From NCBI RefSeq assembly GCF_021044425.1, contig NZ_JAJNEC010000006.1:248001-312000 (forward strand): DNA of 64,000 nucleotides, read 5' to 3'. Below, one piece after another: positions 49,592-59,221 of this stretch. A model generated the notes under the pieces. It searched no databases. It was given only the letters and a program-made list of their open reading frames with translations, and had not been told where the DNA came from. The stretch is from Niabella pedocola (GTDB lineage: Bacteria > Bacteroidota > Bacteroidia > Chitinophagales > Chitinophagaceae). A program made the translations under genes and the position numbers. Position 1 is the stretch's first letter, and each line of letters starts with the position of its first letter.

Positions 49592-50560
49592 ATGAAAAAA
49601 AGGGTTTTAATTACCGGTGCTGCAGGTTTCCTCGGATCACATCTTTGCGATAAGTTTATCGCAGAGGGATACCGGGTGATCGGGATGGACAACCTGATTA
49701 CCGGCGACTTAAGAAACCTGGAGCATTTGTTTCCACTTCCGGATTTTGAATTTTATCATCACGATGTTACTAAATATATTCATATTTCCGGCCCGTTAGA
49801 TTATATCCTGCACTTTGCATCACCCGCCAGTCCAATAGATTATTTGAAGATCCCGATCCAGACTCTAAAAGTGGGTGCAATGGGAACACATAATTGTCTG
49901 GGGCTGGCAAAAGACAAAAAAGCGCGGATCCTGGTAGCTTCCACCAGCGAAGTATATGGCGATCCCCTGGTGCACCCGCAACCAGAAACATATTGGGGAA
50001 ATGTCAATCCCATTGGCCCCCGCGGGGTTTATGATGAGGCCAAACGCTATATGGAGTCCATTGCCATGGCCTATCATAGTTTTCATAAGGTTGATACGCG
50101 GATAGTCCGCATCTTTAACACCTACGGTCCACGGATGCGCCTCAATGATGGTAGGGCCTTGCCGGCATTTATAGGCCAGGCGTTGAGGGGGGAGGATATT
50201 ACGGTATTTGGTGAAGGGACGCAAACACGTAGTTTCTGCTATGTATCGGACCTGGTAGAGGGTATCTACCGGCTGCTGTTAAGCGATTATACCGGTCCAG
50301 TGAATATTGGAAATCCCAATGAAATTTCGCTAAGAAGCTTTGCGGAAGAAGTGCTGGCATTAACCGGTAACAAAGTAAAAATAGTTAACAAGCCGCTTCC
50401 CGCTGATGACCCAAAACAACGGCAACCGGATATCTCGCTGGCTAAACAATTGCTGGATTGGGCACCAATCGTTTCACGAAAAGAGGGGTTGGGGAAAACA
50501 TACAATTACTTCAAAAACCTTCCAGAAAATGAGTGGCACCGCCTACCAAAGAGTTTTTAA
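49592..50560 (+). CDS. uxs: UDP-glucuronate decarboxylase (UDP-xylose synthase)
   Basis: The ATG at 49592 gives 322 residues; a GTG at 49571 would start inside the promoter. The extended SDR fold shows GAAGFLGSH (9-17), the HFASPASPIDYLKIPIQTLK stretch (about 76-95) that distinguishes UXS-type decarboxylases, STSEVYGDP (about 116-124) and the Tyr147-x3-Lys151 pair. The RIFNTYGPRM and TRSFCYVSDL segments also match. It converts UDP-glucuronate to UDP-xylose. No UDP-glucose dehydrogenase occurs in the window, so the substrate must come from another locus. The polysaccharide may contain xylose. Confidence 0.92.
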   Translation: MKKRVLITGAAGFLGSHLCDKFIAEGYRVIGMDNLITGDLRNLEHLFPLPDFEFYHHDVTKYIHISGPLDYILHFASPASPIDYLKIPIQTLKVGAMGTHNCLGLAKDKKARILVASTSEVYGDPLVHPQPETYWGNVNPIGPRGVYDEAKRYMESIAMAYHSFHKVDTRIVRIFNTYGPRMRLNDGRALPAFIGQALRGEDITVFGEGTQTRSFCYVSDLVEGIYRLLLSDYTGPVNIGNPNEISLRSFAEEVLALTGNKVKIVNKPLPADDPKQRQPDISLAKQLLDWAPIVSRKEGLGKTYNYFKNLPENEWHRLPKSF

Positions 50561-50738
50561 GTAGTAACTAAGGAGTTTTGATATCATTCTGTTTGAACGC
50601 TTTTGCATTAAGGACAATTTATACTCAGGGCGAAGGGGTTATAAGCGTAATTATGATATTGAATTATAAAATGACAATGGATTCACTGGTTGCAATTTTC
50701 ACCGTCTTTTCATAAAACTTTCTTACCTTGCATTCAAG

Positions 50739-50775
50739 AGCCCTGTTAAGTATAAAAGAACAGGGCTGTTTTTTG
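50739..50775 (+). terminator. Intrinsic terminator before the last GT4 gene
   Basis: AGCCCTGTT (50739-50747) pairs with AACAGGGCT (50759-50767) around an 11-base loop, with a T-run. It lies 178 bases after the uxs stop and 50 bases before the next start, so it may end uxs transcription or act as an attenuator in the leader of the next gene. Confidence 0.75.
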
Positions 50776-50825
50776 TTTAATGAAAACCGCTATTTTATAC
50801 CGTACAGGCGTAAATTTTTTTAAAA

Positions 50826-52103
50826 ATGCCAAAAGTACTGCAAATCCATAATCGGCTCATCGTTGGGGGGCCTCTTTTATATGTATTAAATCTTACCAAG
50901 TTCCTGGAGCCGGACTTTGAAACCTTACTGGTTGTAGGGGAAAAGGAATATCATGAGCAAGACGCTGGTTTTATTGCAGAAAAAATGGGTATTCAGCCGC
51001 TTCTGATACCAGAAATGGGACGATCTCTGCATCCTGTGAAGGATTATAAAGCATATCACAAGATCACTGAGGTCATTAAACGGTTTAAGCCGGATATTGT
51101 ACATACGCATGCCGCAAAACCGGGAGCCGTAGGACGGCTGGCAGCATACCACATGAAGGTGCCGGTGGTACTGCACACCTACCATGGCCATGTGTTTCAT
51201 TCCTACTTTGGTAAGGCAAAAACCCAGGTTTTTTTGAATATTGAACGCTACCTTGCAAGAAAAAGCACAGCATTGGTCGCCATTAGTCCGGAACAGAAAA
51301 TGGAGCTGGCTCATCAGTACCGTGTGGCAAAAGAAAGCAAATTTCACGTTGTTCCCCTAGGTTTTGAATTGGAACAGTTTATGGAAAACCAGGAGGAAAA
51401 AAGAAAGGCCTTCCGTACCGAGTTCGGTTTGGGGGATGATGAAATAGCAATTGGTATTACCGGGCGATTGGTTCCAGTAAAAAATCATGACCTGTTTCTC
51501 GAAGCACTAGCCTTTGTGTTGAAGAATACTACAAAAAAAGTAAGGGCATTTATTGTGGGCGATGGAGTATCCAGTGCGCATATTCAGGCAAAAGCGACGG
51601 CGCTTAATATTTCTTATAGTTTAAGCGGGGATGCACGCCAAGATCGGTCGATTATATTTACATCCTGGCGATCGGATATGGATGTAATCAACGCCGGTCT
51701 TGATATCGTCTGCCTCACCTCATTTAATGAAGGAACTCCTGTAAGCCTGATCGAAGCTCAAGCGGCGGGAAGACCCATTATTGCCACAAATGTTGGAGGC
51801 GTAAAAGATACAGTCATAGAAAAAGAGACTGCCTTTTTAGCGAATTTAGCGGACAAACAGGGATTCTTCAGCCAGTTACTATCTCTGGTTGAGGATAATA
51901 TGTTAAGGAAATGTATGGGAGAAGCGGGAGTCCGTTTTGTTACCGGACGATTTGGCGTAAAAAGACTGGCCTCGGACTTCAGGGCATTGTATTATTCCTT
52001 ATTGGAGGGGAAAATACAGCTGGATAGGGATATGCCTCCGGCTTTTTCGCAAAAGCGGCAGGAGTTTTCCCTGCGTCAGCAAAGTGGGTCCCGTTTTTTA
52101 TAA
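50826..52103 (+). CDS. Glycosyltransferase family 4
   Basis: The 425 residues form a GT-B fold. The N-terminus VLQIHNRLIVGGPLLYVLNL carries the glycine loop. THAAKPGAVGRLAAY (about 95-109) with PVVLHTYHGHVFHSYF (about 115-130) is typical of first or early GT4 transferases of capsule loci. The donor domain has ITGRLVPVKNHDLFLEAL (about 215-232) and TSFNEGTPVSLIEAQAAGRPIIATNVGG (about 299-326), with E-x7-E. The C-terminal 30 residues are polar. The donor is unknown. Confidence 0.88.
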   Translation: MPKVLQIHNRLIVGGPLLYVLNLTKFLEPDFETLLVVGEKEYHEQDAGFIAEKMGIQPLLIPEMGRSLHPVKDYKAYHKITEVIKRFKPDIVHTHAAKPGAVGRLAAYHMKVPVVLHTYHGHVFHSYFGKAKTQVFLNIERYLARKSTALVAISPEQKMELAHQYRVAKESKFHVVPLGFELEQFMENQEEKRKAFRTEFGLGDDEIAIGITGRLVPVKNHDLFLEALAFVLKNTTKKVRAFIVGDGVSSAHIQAKATALNISYSLSGDARQDRSIIFTSWRSDMDVINAGLDIVCLTSFNEGTPVSLIEAQAAGRPIIATNVGGVKDTVIEKETAFLANLADKQGFFSQLLSLVEDNMLRKCMGEAGVRFVTGRFGVKRLASDFRALYYSLLEGKIQLDRDMPPAFSQKRQEFSLRQQSGSRFL

Positions 52104-52170
52104 CCTTTTGAAAAAGCAGCGTCGCCTGTATAAGCGGATAGGCCGCAGCGCCTGATCCGGAATTAACAGC

Positions 52171-52178
52171 TATCTTTG
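52171..52178 (+). promoter_or_regulatory. -7 box of the CpsB-like phosphatase gene
   Basis: TATCTTTG fits TAnnTTTG, 17 bases before the ATG at 52196. The 13-base context equals that before dapD. Confidence 0.5.
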
Positions 52179-52195
52179 CGCACAATTTCTTAAAA

Positions 52196-52936
52196 ATGTT
52201 CGGGCTTTTTTCGAGGAAAAACAGGATGCAAAAGATGGACTATTCCTTAATAGGAACCGATATGCATTCTCATTTGATCCCGGGGGTTGACGATGGATCG
52301 CCGGACCTGGAAACCTCGGTGGCGCTGATCCGGAACTTTAAGGAACTGGGCTATTCCAAACTGATCACTACGCCGCATATACTCTGGGATCTGTATAAAA
52401 ATACACCGGAAACCATTGAAAGAGGACTGGACCTGCTCCGGAATGCATTGAGGGAAAACCAGATTGATATAGAGATTGCTGCGGCGGCCGAATATTTCCT
52501 GGATGATCATATACTGGAGCTGCTGCAAAAAAAGGAACCGCTGCTGACCATTAAAGATAATCTGGTGCTAACGGAATTTTCCACGATGCATCAGTCGATG
52601 TCCATGAAAAATGTGTTGTTTGACGTGCTGATGGCCGGATACCAGCCGGTGCTGGCACACCCCGAACGTTATATCTACCTGTACAAAAAATGGGACCTGT
52701 TTCATGAAATAAAGGATAATGGAATACTGTTTCAATTAAACCTTCTTTCGGTAACGGGCGGCTATGGCTCCCGTGTACAGGAAATTGCCCAATACCTGCT
52801 TGATCACGATTTTTATTCCTTTGTAGGTACGGATCTGCATCATGAAGGCCATATGACCCGGCTGAAAACACTGGAGATACCCGCAAAACTCCAGGAATTA
52901 CTTACAAACGGTCGTATACTGAACAGCAGTCTTTAG
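52196..52936 (+). CDS. CpsB/CapC (YwqE)-type tyrosine-protein phosphatase
   Basis: The 246 residues belong to the PHP metal-dependent phosphatase family. Metal ligands are visible in DMHSHLIPGVDDG (about 22-34), TTPHILWDLY (about 59-68), AAAEYFLDDH (about 97-106), LAHPERY (about 155-161) and GTDLHHEGH (about 214-222). Family members dephosphorylate BY-kinases, so Wzc at 28287 is the likely substrate and the pair would cycle capsule export. The gene marks the right end of the polysaccharide locus, 23 kb from the kinase. Several ATGs near the start (52196, 52226, 52235) are possible; the first is used. Confidence 0.9.
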   Translation: MFGLFSRKNRMQKMDYSLIGTDMHSHLIPGVDDGSPDLETSVALIRNFKELGYSKLITTPHILWDLYKNTPETIERGLDLLRNALRENQIDIEIAAAAEYFLDDHILELLQKKEPLLTIKDNLVLTEFSTMHQSMSMKNVLFDVLMAGYQPVLAHPERYIYLYKKWDLFHEIKDNGILFQLNLLSVTGGYGSRVQEIAQYLLDHDFYSFVGTDLHHEGHMTRLKTLEIPAKLQELLTNGRILNSSL

Positions 52937-52939
52937 CTG

Positions 52940-53199
52940 TGTCAGTCTTCAGTTTTCAGCCAACGTCGTCATAAATTCAGGATCGAGAATCGAGGGTCGA
53001 GATTCCAGATTTCAGAATCACGGGCATTAGACGTAACTCAACGCAGAACGGAAACATTAAACCTGGCCACCCACTTTTTCCCCAATCCGGCAAAATGTCA
53101 GGAACCTTCAAACGGTAAACTTTTTGTTATAATTGGACGAGCGGCTTTGCGCTTACCGGGTAAAGTTTTAATTTAGACAAATTTCAAAAAAGGCGGGTT
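52940..53199. repeat. Word-repeat tract before the sigma factor
   Basis: At 52975-53025 iterated words of the type GGATCGAGAATCGAGGGTCGAG and AGATTCCAGATTTCAGAATC occur. The rest of the 263-base gap shows no gene. Confidence 0.45.
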
Positions 53200-53700
53200 A
53201 TGGCAAATAAAGAATTTAATGAACTGTTGGTGGACAATGCGGATTTTCTGAAACCCTTTGCTGTAAATCTTACAAAGAACTCAGAATCAGCGAATGACCT
53301 TTACCAGGAAACGCTTTATAAGGCGCTGGCAAACTCCGAAAAGTATAATTCGGGTACGAACATAAAGGCATGGCTTTTTACCATTATGCGGAATATCTTT
53401 ATCAATGATTACCGCAGGAATGTAAAACGTAAAACTATTTTAGACAGCACCCCGGAAGATTACCTGATCAATATGAGCCAGGTTTCCGTGGCCAATACGG
53501 CAGAGAGTTCGCTGCGGGAAAAGGAGATCAATGCCGCTATCGAAGGGCTTCCGGAAACATTTAAGGTTCCGTTCCGCTTGTATTTTGAGGGGTATAAATA
53601 CCAGGAAATTGCCGAGTATTTAAAAGAACCGCTCGGAACGATCAAAAGCCGCATTCACTTTGCCCGTAAGCTGCTGAAAGAACAGATCCGTCGTTATTAA
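53200..53700 (+). CDS. RNA polymerase sigma factor, ECF/sigma-70 family
   Basis: The 166 residues contain sigma regions 2 and 4. Region 2 includes NDLYQETLYKALANSEKYNSGTNIKAWLFTIMRNIFINDYRR (about 30-72), with the -10-recognising helix. Region 4 has GLPETFKVPFRLYFEGYKYQEIAEYLKEPLGTIKSRIHFARK (about 115-156), a helix-turn-helix for the -33/-35 element. No anti-sigma gene follows; instead an MBL-fold hydrolase lies convergent. The regulon is unknown. Confidence 0.92.
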   Translation: MANKEFNELLVDNADFLKPFAVNLTKNSESANDLYQETLYKALANSEKYNSGTNIKAWLFTIMRNIFINDYRRNVKRKTILDSTPEDYLINMSQVSVANTAESSLREKEINAAIEGLPETFKVPFRLYFEGYKYQEIAEYLKEPLGTIKSRIHFARKLLKEQIRRY

Positions 53701-53724
53701 GTGCGATAAATAAAAAAAATCAGA

Positions 53725-53769
53725 CCCCTTTACCGGATTATAACTCCTGGATAAAGGGGTTGTTTTTTT
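53725..53769 (+). terminator. Terminator of the sigma-factor gene
   Basis: CCCCTTTA (53725-53732) pairs with TAAAGGGG (53752-53759), followed by a long T-run. The right arm and T-run overlap the 3' end of the convergent MBL gene. Confidence 0.75.
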
Positions 53770-54382
53770 TCTCATAACCGATACTGGTGCCGGGTCCATG
53801 GCCGGAATAGACCTTTGTGGCATCCGGTAATGTATAGAGCTGGGTCCGGATCGAATGTTCCAGGGTAGCAAAGTCTCCGCCGGGCAAATCAGTACGCCCG
53901 ATGCTGCCACTGAACAGCGTATCACCACTGATCAGGATGCCACTTTCTTTATTATAAAATGACAGGCTGGCGGGCGAGTGGCCGGGTGTAAAAAGCAGGG
54001 TTAGCATATCATCGCCCAGGGAAATAGTGTCGGTAATATCAAGGAAAGCCAGGGGACCGGTATAGGGCGCAAAGGAAAATCCATACATTTCAGCCACTTT
54101 GGGTCCCGATTGCAGTACTGCATGCTCCCCCTTGTGGATGTGCAGGGGCAATTTCCAGGTATCGTATACAAACTGGTTACCCAGGATATGGTCAATATGA
54201 CAATGCGTGTTGATCAGGTAAACCGGCTGCAGCTTTTTTTCGTCAATAAACCGGAGGAATTCGTTGCGCTCCGCTTCGTTGGAAAATCCCGGGTCGATGA
54301 TGATACATTTCCCGGTTTCATTGTAAAGGATATACGTGTTTTCCTGGAAGGGATTAAAGACAAAACGATGAATCGATAACAT
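53738..54382 (-). CDS. MBL-fold metallo-hydrolase (glyoxalase II-like)
   Basis: The 214 residues show the metallo-beta-lactamase signature N-T-H-C-H-I-D-H (about 58-65, H-x-H-x-D-H), later metal ligands in FTPGHSPASL (about 129-138), SGDTLFSGSIGRTDLPGG (about 152-169) and YSGHGPGTSIGYEK near the C-terminus. The size and motifs match glyoxalase-II-like hydrolases of Bacteroidota (YcbL type), which cleave hydroxyacyl thioesters or related substrates. It is convergent with the sigma-factor gene, and their 3' regions overlap at a terminator. Confidence 0.9.
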   Translation of the reverse strand: MLSIHRFVFNPFQENTYILYNETGKCIIIDPGFSNEAERNEFLRFIDEKKLQPVYLINTHCHIDHILGNQFVYDTWKLPLHIHKGEHAVLQSGPKVAEMYGFSFAPYTGPLAFLDITDTISLGDDMLTLLFTPGHSPASLSFYNKESGILISGDTLFSGSIGRTDLPGGDFATLEHSIRTQLYTLPDATKVYSGHGPGTSIGYEKKNNPFIQEL

Positions 54383-54554
54383 AACAAATCTTTATTTTAC
54401 TTTTAGGCCATGAAACGTTCCGGATCTTTCTGCAATTGGTACAGCAATAATGCATCCCATGCAGGCCGGCACTGCTTTTCCGGAAAAAACGGCCGTTTTA
54501 GAACGAGCAAATATACGGATGACATAACTGAAAGTTTGAAAACCCTATGACAGA

Positions 54555-57020
54555 ATGAGAATGATGAGATTGGTTTTATTGTGCTGGATCGTACTGCTGC
54601 AGGTGAGCCTAAGGGCGCAAAACGGTGTTTCCGGTGTTATAAGAGATAAACATAGCGAGGAGCTGGTTCCCTTTGTTTCGTTTCAGTTTAAAAATACCAA
54701 TACGGGTTTTATTGCTGATTCTGCAGGCAATTTTCATTTCGAGACGGCACAGTGGCCTTCGGATACGCTGGAGATCTCCAATGTGGGGTATGAAACCCAG
54801 CTGGTACCGGTAAGTGCCTTAAAAAAGGAAATGATCATTTATCTGGAACCGAGAACCTATGATGACGGAGTAGTGGTAAAGGCCAAAATAGATCTGGGGC
54901 TTTGGCTTTGGAAGAATATCGTAAAGCACAAACCGGAAAACGACCGTTTCCGGCGGTTTGACAATTTTTATTATGAATTGTATAATAAAATGGAGATGGA
55001 TCTTAAAAATATCCGGAGCATCCAGAAAATTGCCAATATTAAGCCCTTCCGGCCGATGAACGACCTGATCAAAAAGAACCTGGATAGTTCAGAAGGGGTA
55101 AAAGTACTGCCTACCTATCTTACAGAATCGCTTTCCGACTACTATTTTCAAAAACGGCCGCTGCGCAGACGGGAGGAAATCAAAGGTGTGAATACCAATG
55201 GTATCAAAAATGAAAGCATGGTGAAATTCCTGGGTGGTATGGACCAGGTAATTAACATTTATAATGATTTCATCAATGTGTTCAATAAAGAGTTTATTAG
55301 CCCGGTAAGCAGTAACGGTGATTTTTATTATAAATACAATGTCAGCGATACCCAGCGTATCGGCGGAATAAAATATTATCACCTGGTGTTTATACCGCGG
55401 CGGCAGGGTATGAATACGTTTGAGGGGGATTGCTGGGTGGAAGGCGGCAGTTTTGCCGTTCAGAAAATGAACCTGCGGCTCGACAAAAAGGCCGATATCA
55501 ATTTCCTGGACCGGTTGAGCCTGATACAGGAATATAAAAAGATCAATGACAGCACCTGGTTTATTTCGAAGGATAAACTGGTTGTGGACTTTTCACCCTT
55601 TAATAACCGGGTGCCGGGAGTGATAGGGCGTAAGACCAGCACCTATCAGCATGTGCTCGTAAACGATACTACCGTACGAAACCGGCTGCTGCAAAATAAA
55701 ACCCAGGAAGAGATCATTGTAAAGTCGGGATCCGGTGAAAAAGACCGGCTGTACTGGGACAGCGCCCGGCACGAAGGGCTGACGACCACAGAGCTGGGAA
55801 TCATAAAAATGATGGACACCATTGTGAATGCGGCCCCATTTCGCAAAATAACCCGGCAGGTAGGTTTCCTTGCTACAGGCTATATCAATATCGGAAACGT
55901 GGAGCTGGGATCTGCCTATAACTGGTTTACCGGAAATTCGTGGGAAGGGTTCCGGACCCGTTTTGATATTGCCAGCAACAAGCATTTTAATAAGAAGTTC
56001 CGTTGGCACACCTATCTGGCCTATGGTTTTGGCGACAAAAAATTAAAAGGGGAGGGTGAGTTGTTCTACCTGCCGAAGAAGGATCCGCGCAGGTATTGGT
56101 ACCTGGGATATAAAAAGGATCTGGACTTTGGACAGGTATATTTTGGAGAAATCACTTCCGACAACATTTTTGCCTTTGCCATACGGAAGCCGAACATACC
56201 GCTTAAGTTTATCAGTCTTGAAAAATGGCAATTGGAGTTTTTTAATGAAACACGCGGAGGTTTTTCCACCCTGCTGGGACTGAATGCACGTGCATACACG
56301 CCTTTAAAAAACCTGGTGCCGGCTGATTCGTTCGGCACCGGTAATGATCCGTTGCGGGCAACGGAAATCTCACTGCGGCTTCGGTATGCCTTCCAGGAAA
56401 AATTTATTGAATCGCATTTTTACCGGAGCAGTCTCGGCAGCCCGTACCCCATTGTAGAAGCTACCATTTCAAAAGGTGTTTCCGGCCTGCTAAACGGCCG
56501 GTACAATTACACAAAGGTGCAGGGCAGTGTGTCCGATAATATTAAAACCCCTCCTTTCGGGATCATTTCTTACCAGGCATATGGAGGCAAAACCTTTGGT
56601 ACGTTGCCGTATACATTCCTGAATGTGGCGCCCGGTAACGAATTGTATTATTATAATAAGTATGCATTTAATATGATGAACCGGTATGAGTTCATTCATG
56701 ACCAGTTCCTGGGGATTAACTTTGAGCACAACATCGGCAACGGTATTTTTAAGGCGATCCCGGCATTGAAGTTCCGCCAGTTTTATACGGTGAAAGCGCT
56801 TTGGGGATCATTGTCGGAAGCCAATAAAGCGCTGAATTTTAAAGAGGGGCATACTTTTCAATCGCTGGACGGAAAAACCTATCTTGAAGTAGGAACGGGG
56901 ATCGATAATATCCTGCGTTTTCTTCGCGTGGATTTTATCTGGAGACTGCTGCCCAAAGATGCACTCCGGAGCTCTACGGAAAAGTTCGGTGTGTTCGGAA
57001 GCATCCGGTTAAATTTATAG
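54555..57020 (+). CDS. DUF5686 family protein with an N-terminal carboxypeptidase-like regulatory domain
   Basis: The 821 residues start with a signal peptide ending LRAQ. The carboxypeptidase-D-like regulatory domain (about 22-100) reads GVSGVIRDKHSEELVPFVSFQ...GFIADSAGNFHF...DTLEISNVGYET. DUF5686 follows (about 130-800), a region predicted to end in a beta-barrel-like outer-membrane part with many alternating aromatic strands. TonB-dependent receptor plug features are not present. The function of DUF5686 is unknown; outer-membrane location is inferred. It stands alone between non-coding gaps. Confidence 0.85.
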   Translation: MRMMRLVLLCWIVLLQVSLRAQNGVSGVIRDKHSEELVPFVSFQFKNTNTGFIADSAGNFHFETAQWPSDTLEISNVGYETQLVPVSALKKEMIIYLEPRTYDDGVVVKAKIDLGLWLWKNIVKHKPENDRFRRFDNFYYELYNKMEMDLKNIRSIQKIANIKPFRPMNDLIKKNLDSSEGVKVLPTYLTESLSDYYFQKRPLRRREEIKGVNTNGIKNESMVKFLGGMDQVINIYNDFINVFNKEFISPVSSNGDFYYKYNVSDTQRIGGIKYYHLVFIPRRQGMNTFEGDCWVEGGSFAVQKMNLRLDKKADINFLDRLSLIQEYKKINDSTWFISKDKLVVDFSPFNNRVPGVIGRKTSTYQHVLVNDTTVRNRLLQNKTQEEIIVKSGSGEKDRLYWDSARHEGLTTTELGIIKMMDTIVNAAPFRKITRQVGFLATGYINIGNVELGSAYNWFTGNSWEGFRTRFDIASNKHFNKKFRWHTYLAYGFGDKKLKGEGELFYLPKKDPRRYWYLGYKKDLDFGQVYFGEITSDNIFAFAIRKPNIPLKFISLEKWQLEFFNETRGGFSTLLGLNARAYTPLKNLVPADSFGTGNDPLRATEISLRLRYAFQEKFIESHFYRSSLGSPYPIVEATISKGVSGLLNGRYNYTKVQGSVSDNIKTPPFGIISYQAYGGKTFGTLPYTFLNVAPGNELYYYNKYAFNMMNRYEFIHDQFLGINFEHNIGNGIFKAIPALKFRQFYTVKALWGSLSEANKALNFKEGHTFQSLDGKTYLEVGTGIDNILRFLRVDFIWRLLPKDALRSSTEKFGVFGSIRLNL

Positions 57021-57284
57021 TTCAGGAAGCGTTTCTGGTTAGGTTCTATCCCGGTTGATATCCGATGCTGTTTTCTTAATCCTGATTCTCTAATCAATGT
57101 CCGCTGCCCGGTGTTGCTTTGGCAAAGTAAGGCAACGAACCTGGTTGTGAAAGCGTATTTCACAGCGGCTCTAAATGCTAACGACTAAGGCGCTAATGAT
57201 AAACGCATATTTAACCACATAGGGTTTATTAGCGTCCCAGCGCTGCTTTAACTTATGTTTCCGGAGAACTGTAATGCTTAACCA

Positions 57285-57962
57285 TTAATTCTTCGCGGCA
57301 ATGATTTCTACCTGGTCCCCCTTTCCTACAATCACATAATCGGCCAGGTCGATAAACAATCCATGTTCAACAATACCGGTAATATGATCCAGTGCTTTTG
57401 CCAGAGCTGCAGGATCGTCAATGAGACCAAAATCAACATCGAGGATATTATTCCCCTGATCGGTTATATAAGTGCTGTCGTTCTTCGCCCGGAGGGAGGC
57501 CTCCCCATTCAGTGCACTTAATTTTCGGGTAACAACGTTGGCTGCAAAGGGAATTACTTCAATGGGTACCCTAAAGGCGCCCAGCTTTTCAACTTGTTTG
57601 GACGCGTCCGCAATAATGACCTGTGTTCCGGTGATGGATGCCACGATCTTTTCGCGCAGCAATGCCCCGCCGCCGCCCTTGATCAGCTGCAGACGGCTAT
57701 TGAACTCATCGGCACCGTCGATTGTAACATCGATGGTGCTGATATCATTGATATCAGTCAGCGGAATGTTCCACTTCTCGGCCAGTTGCCGGGTTGCTTC
57801 AGAAGTAGGTATCGCACGGATCTCTAGTCCCTCGCGAACCATCTTCCCGATTTCCTGTATAGCAAAATAGGCGGTAGACCCGGTACCCAAACCCACTACC
57901 TGTCCGGGTTTTACAAATGAAACCGCTTTTAGTGCTGCATTTATCTTTTCCTGTTCGTTCAT
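57285..57962 (-). CDS. rpiA: Ribose-5-phosphate isomerase A
   Basis: The 225 residues fit RpiA. Visible motifs are VGLGTGSTAYFAI (about 20-32), which binds the phosphate, TIDVTIDGADEFN (about 75-87) with the catalytic D-G-A-D-E, and LIKGGGGALLREKIVA (about 93-108) with the K-G-G-G-A-L-x-R-E-K block. It interconverts ribose-5-phosphate and ribulose-5-phosphate in the pentose phosphate pathway. It lies 57 bases after the class III aminotransferase, in the same direction, so they may be co-transcribed. Confidence 0.95.
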   Translation of the reverse strand: MNEQEKINAALKAVSFVKPGQVVGLGTGSTAYFAIQEIGKMVREGLEIRAIPTSEATRQLAEKWNIPLTDINDISTIDVTIDGADEFNSRLQLIKGGGGALLREKIVASITGTQVIIADASKQVEKLGAFRVPIEVIPFAANVVTRKLSALNGEASLRAKNDSTYITDQGNNILDVDFGLIDDPAALAKALDHITGIVEHGLFIDLADYVIVGKGDQVEIIAAKN

Positions 57963-58019
57963 ATCTTCTGTTTTTAAATTTGTGTAAAGCCGGCAGGGCT
58001 TGGATACGCCTTATCGATC

Positions 58020-59201
58020 TTACAGGGTTTCTAAAACCGCACAGATTCGCTCACATGCTTTTTTTATTTCCGCTTCTGTGATGGTTAACGGCGGGCAAAT
58101 GCGAAAGCTGGAGGCCGCAAACAAAAACCAATCGGTAAATACACCCTGCTCCAGCAACCGGTCAATTACCTTTTTATTGGTTTCAAAAGAATCAAAGGTT
58201 ACGGCCATCCACAGTCCAAACGAGCGGATCTGTTTAATTTGGGGATGGTTCAGCAATGAAAGGAATAGTTGTTCCTTGGCATGAACGGTTTCAGCGAGTT
58301 GCTCTTTGAGTAATACCTGTAGTGCGGCATGGCCCGCCGCACAGGACACCGGATGACCGCCAAACGTAGTAATGTGGCCCAGCACGGGGTTTTCCGTAAG
58401 GCACATCATGATCTTCCGGTCGCTGATAAACGCCCCCAGCGGCATGCCTCCGCCCAGGGCCTTCCCCAGTAAAAGAATATCCGGTACAATATCAAAATGC
58501 TCAAAGCCCCACAAGGTGCCCGTTCTTCCAAACCCGGCCTGTATCTCGTCCAGTATCAAAAGCGTGCCCGTTTCCGTACATTGCTTCCGCACCGCCTGCA
58601 GCCAGGCTTTATCCGGGGCGATAACCCCGCCTTCCGCCTGTATGGTTTCCAGAATCACACAGGCTGTAGCGGTGTCGATCTGGTGCAGCCAGTTGGGATT
58701 GTTATAATCGATATGCAAAATGTCGGGCAGTAATGGCCGGTAGGCGTTCCTCCAGTATTCGTCGCCCAAAATACTCAATGCGCCCTGTGTGGAACCGTGA
58801 TAAGAATTTTTTGCGGCGATGATCCGCGTGCGGCCCGTATATCGTTTGGCCAGTTTCATGGCGCCTTCGACAGCCTCTGCGCCGGAATTGGTAAAGTAAA
58901 CTGAATTGAGTCCGGCCGGCAGATGATCGGCCAGCAATTTGGCGTACTGTACCTGCGGGCTTTGGACCACTTCCCCGTAAACCATCACATGCAGGTAGTC
59001 GTCTAACTGTTTTTTTATAGCGGCAATCACCTCCGGATGGCCATGGCCGGTATTGGCAACACTGATGCCGCCAATCAGATCGATATATGCTTTCCCGTTA
59101 ATATCAAAAAGACTACAGTCCTTAGCCTTCGCAATTTCCAGCGCTAACGGCGCCGTTGAAGTTTGCCCTACATGTTGTAAAAAAAGTTCCCGCTGATTCA
59201 T
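58020..59201 (-). CDS. Class III (ornithine/acetylornithine/GABA-type) aminotransferase
   Basis: The start at the ATG at 59201 (MNQRELFLQHVGQTS) is preferred, because the longer frame begins in a word-repeat tract and a -7 box (59207-59214) lies only 5 bases upstream. The 393 residues belong to fold-type I PLP enzymes, with TNSGAEAVEGAMKLAKRYTG (about 110-129), LILDEIQAGFGRTGTLWGFEHF (about 215-236) and the PLP-binding Lys in LLLGKALGGGMPLGAF (about 244-259). Substrate specificity among acetylornithine, ornithine, GABA and lysine-related donors cannot be assigned. No arginine genes are adjacent. Confidence 0.88.
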   Translation of the reverse strand: MNQRELFLQHVGQTSTAPLALEIAKAKDCSLFDINGKAYIDLIGGISVANTGHGHPEVIAAIKKQLDDYLHVMVYGEVVQSPQVQYAKLLADHLPAGLNSVYFTNSGAEAVEGAMKLAKRYTGRTRIIAAKNSYHGSTQGALSILGDEYWRNAYRPLLPDILHIDYNNPNWLHQIDTATACVILETIQAEGGVIAPDKAWLQAVRKQCTETGTLLILDEIQAGFGRTGTLWGFEHFDIVPDILLLGKALGGGMPLGAFISDRKIMMCLTENPVLGHITTFGGHPVSCAAGHAALQVLLKEQLAETVHAKEQLFLSLLNHPQIKQIRSFGLWMAVTFDSFETNKKVIDRLLEQGVFTDWFLFAASSFRICPPLTITEAEIKKACERICAVLETL

Positions 59202-59206
59202 TGGGG

Positions 59207-59214
59207 CAAAATTA
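59207..59214 (-). promoter_or_regulatory. -7 box touching the aminotransferase start
   Basis: TAATTTTG on the minus strand, 5 bases before the ATG. It argues for the shorter start and for a leaderless or nearly leaderless transcript. Confidence 0.45.
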
Positions 59215-59221
59215 CACGGAT

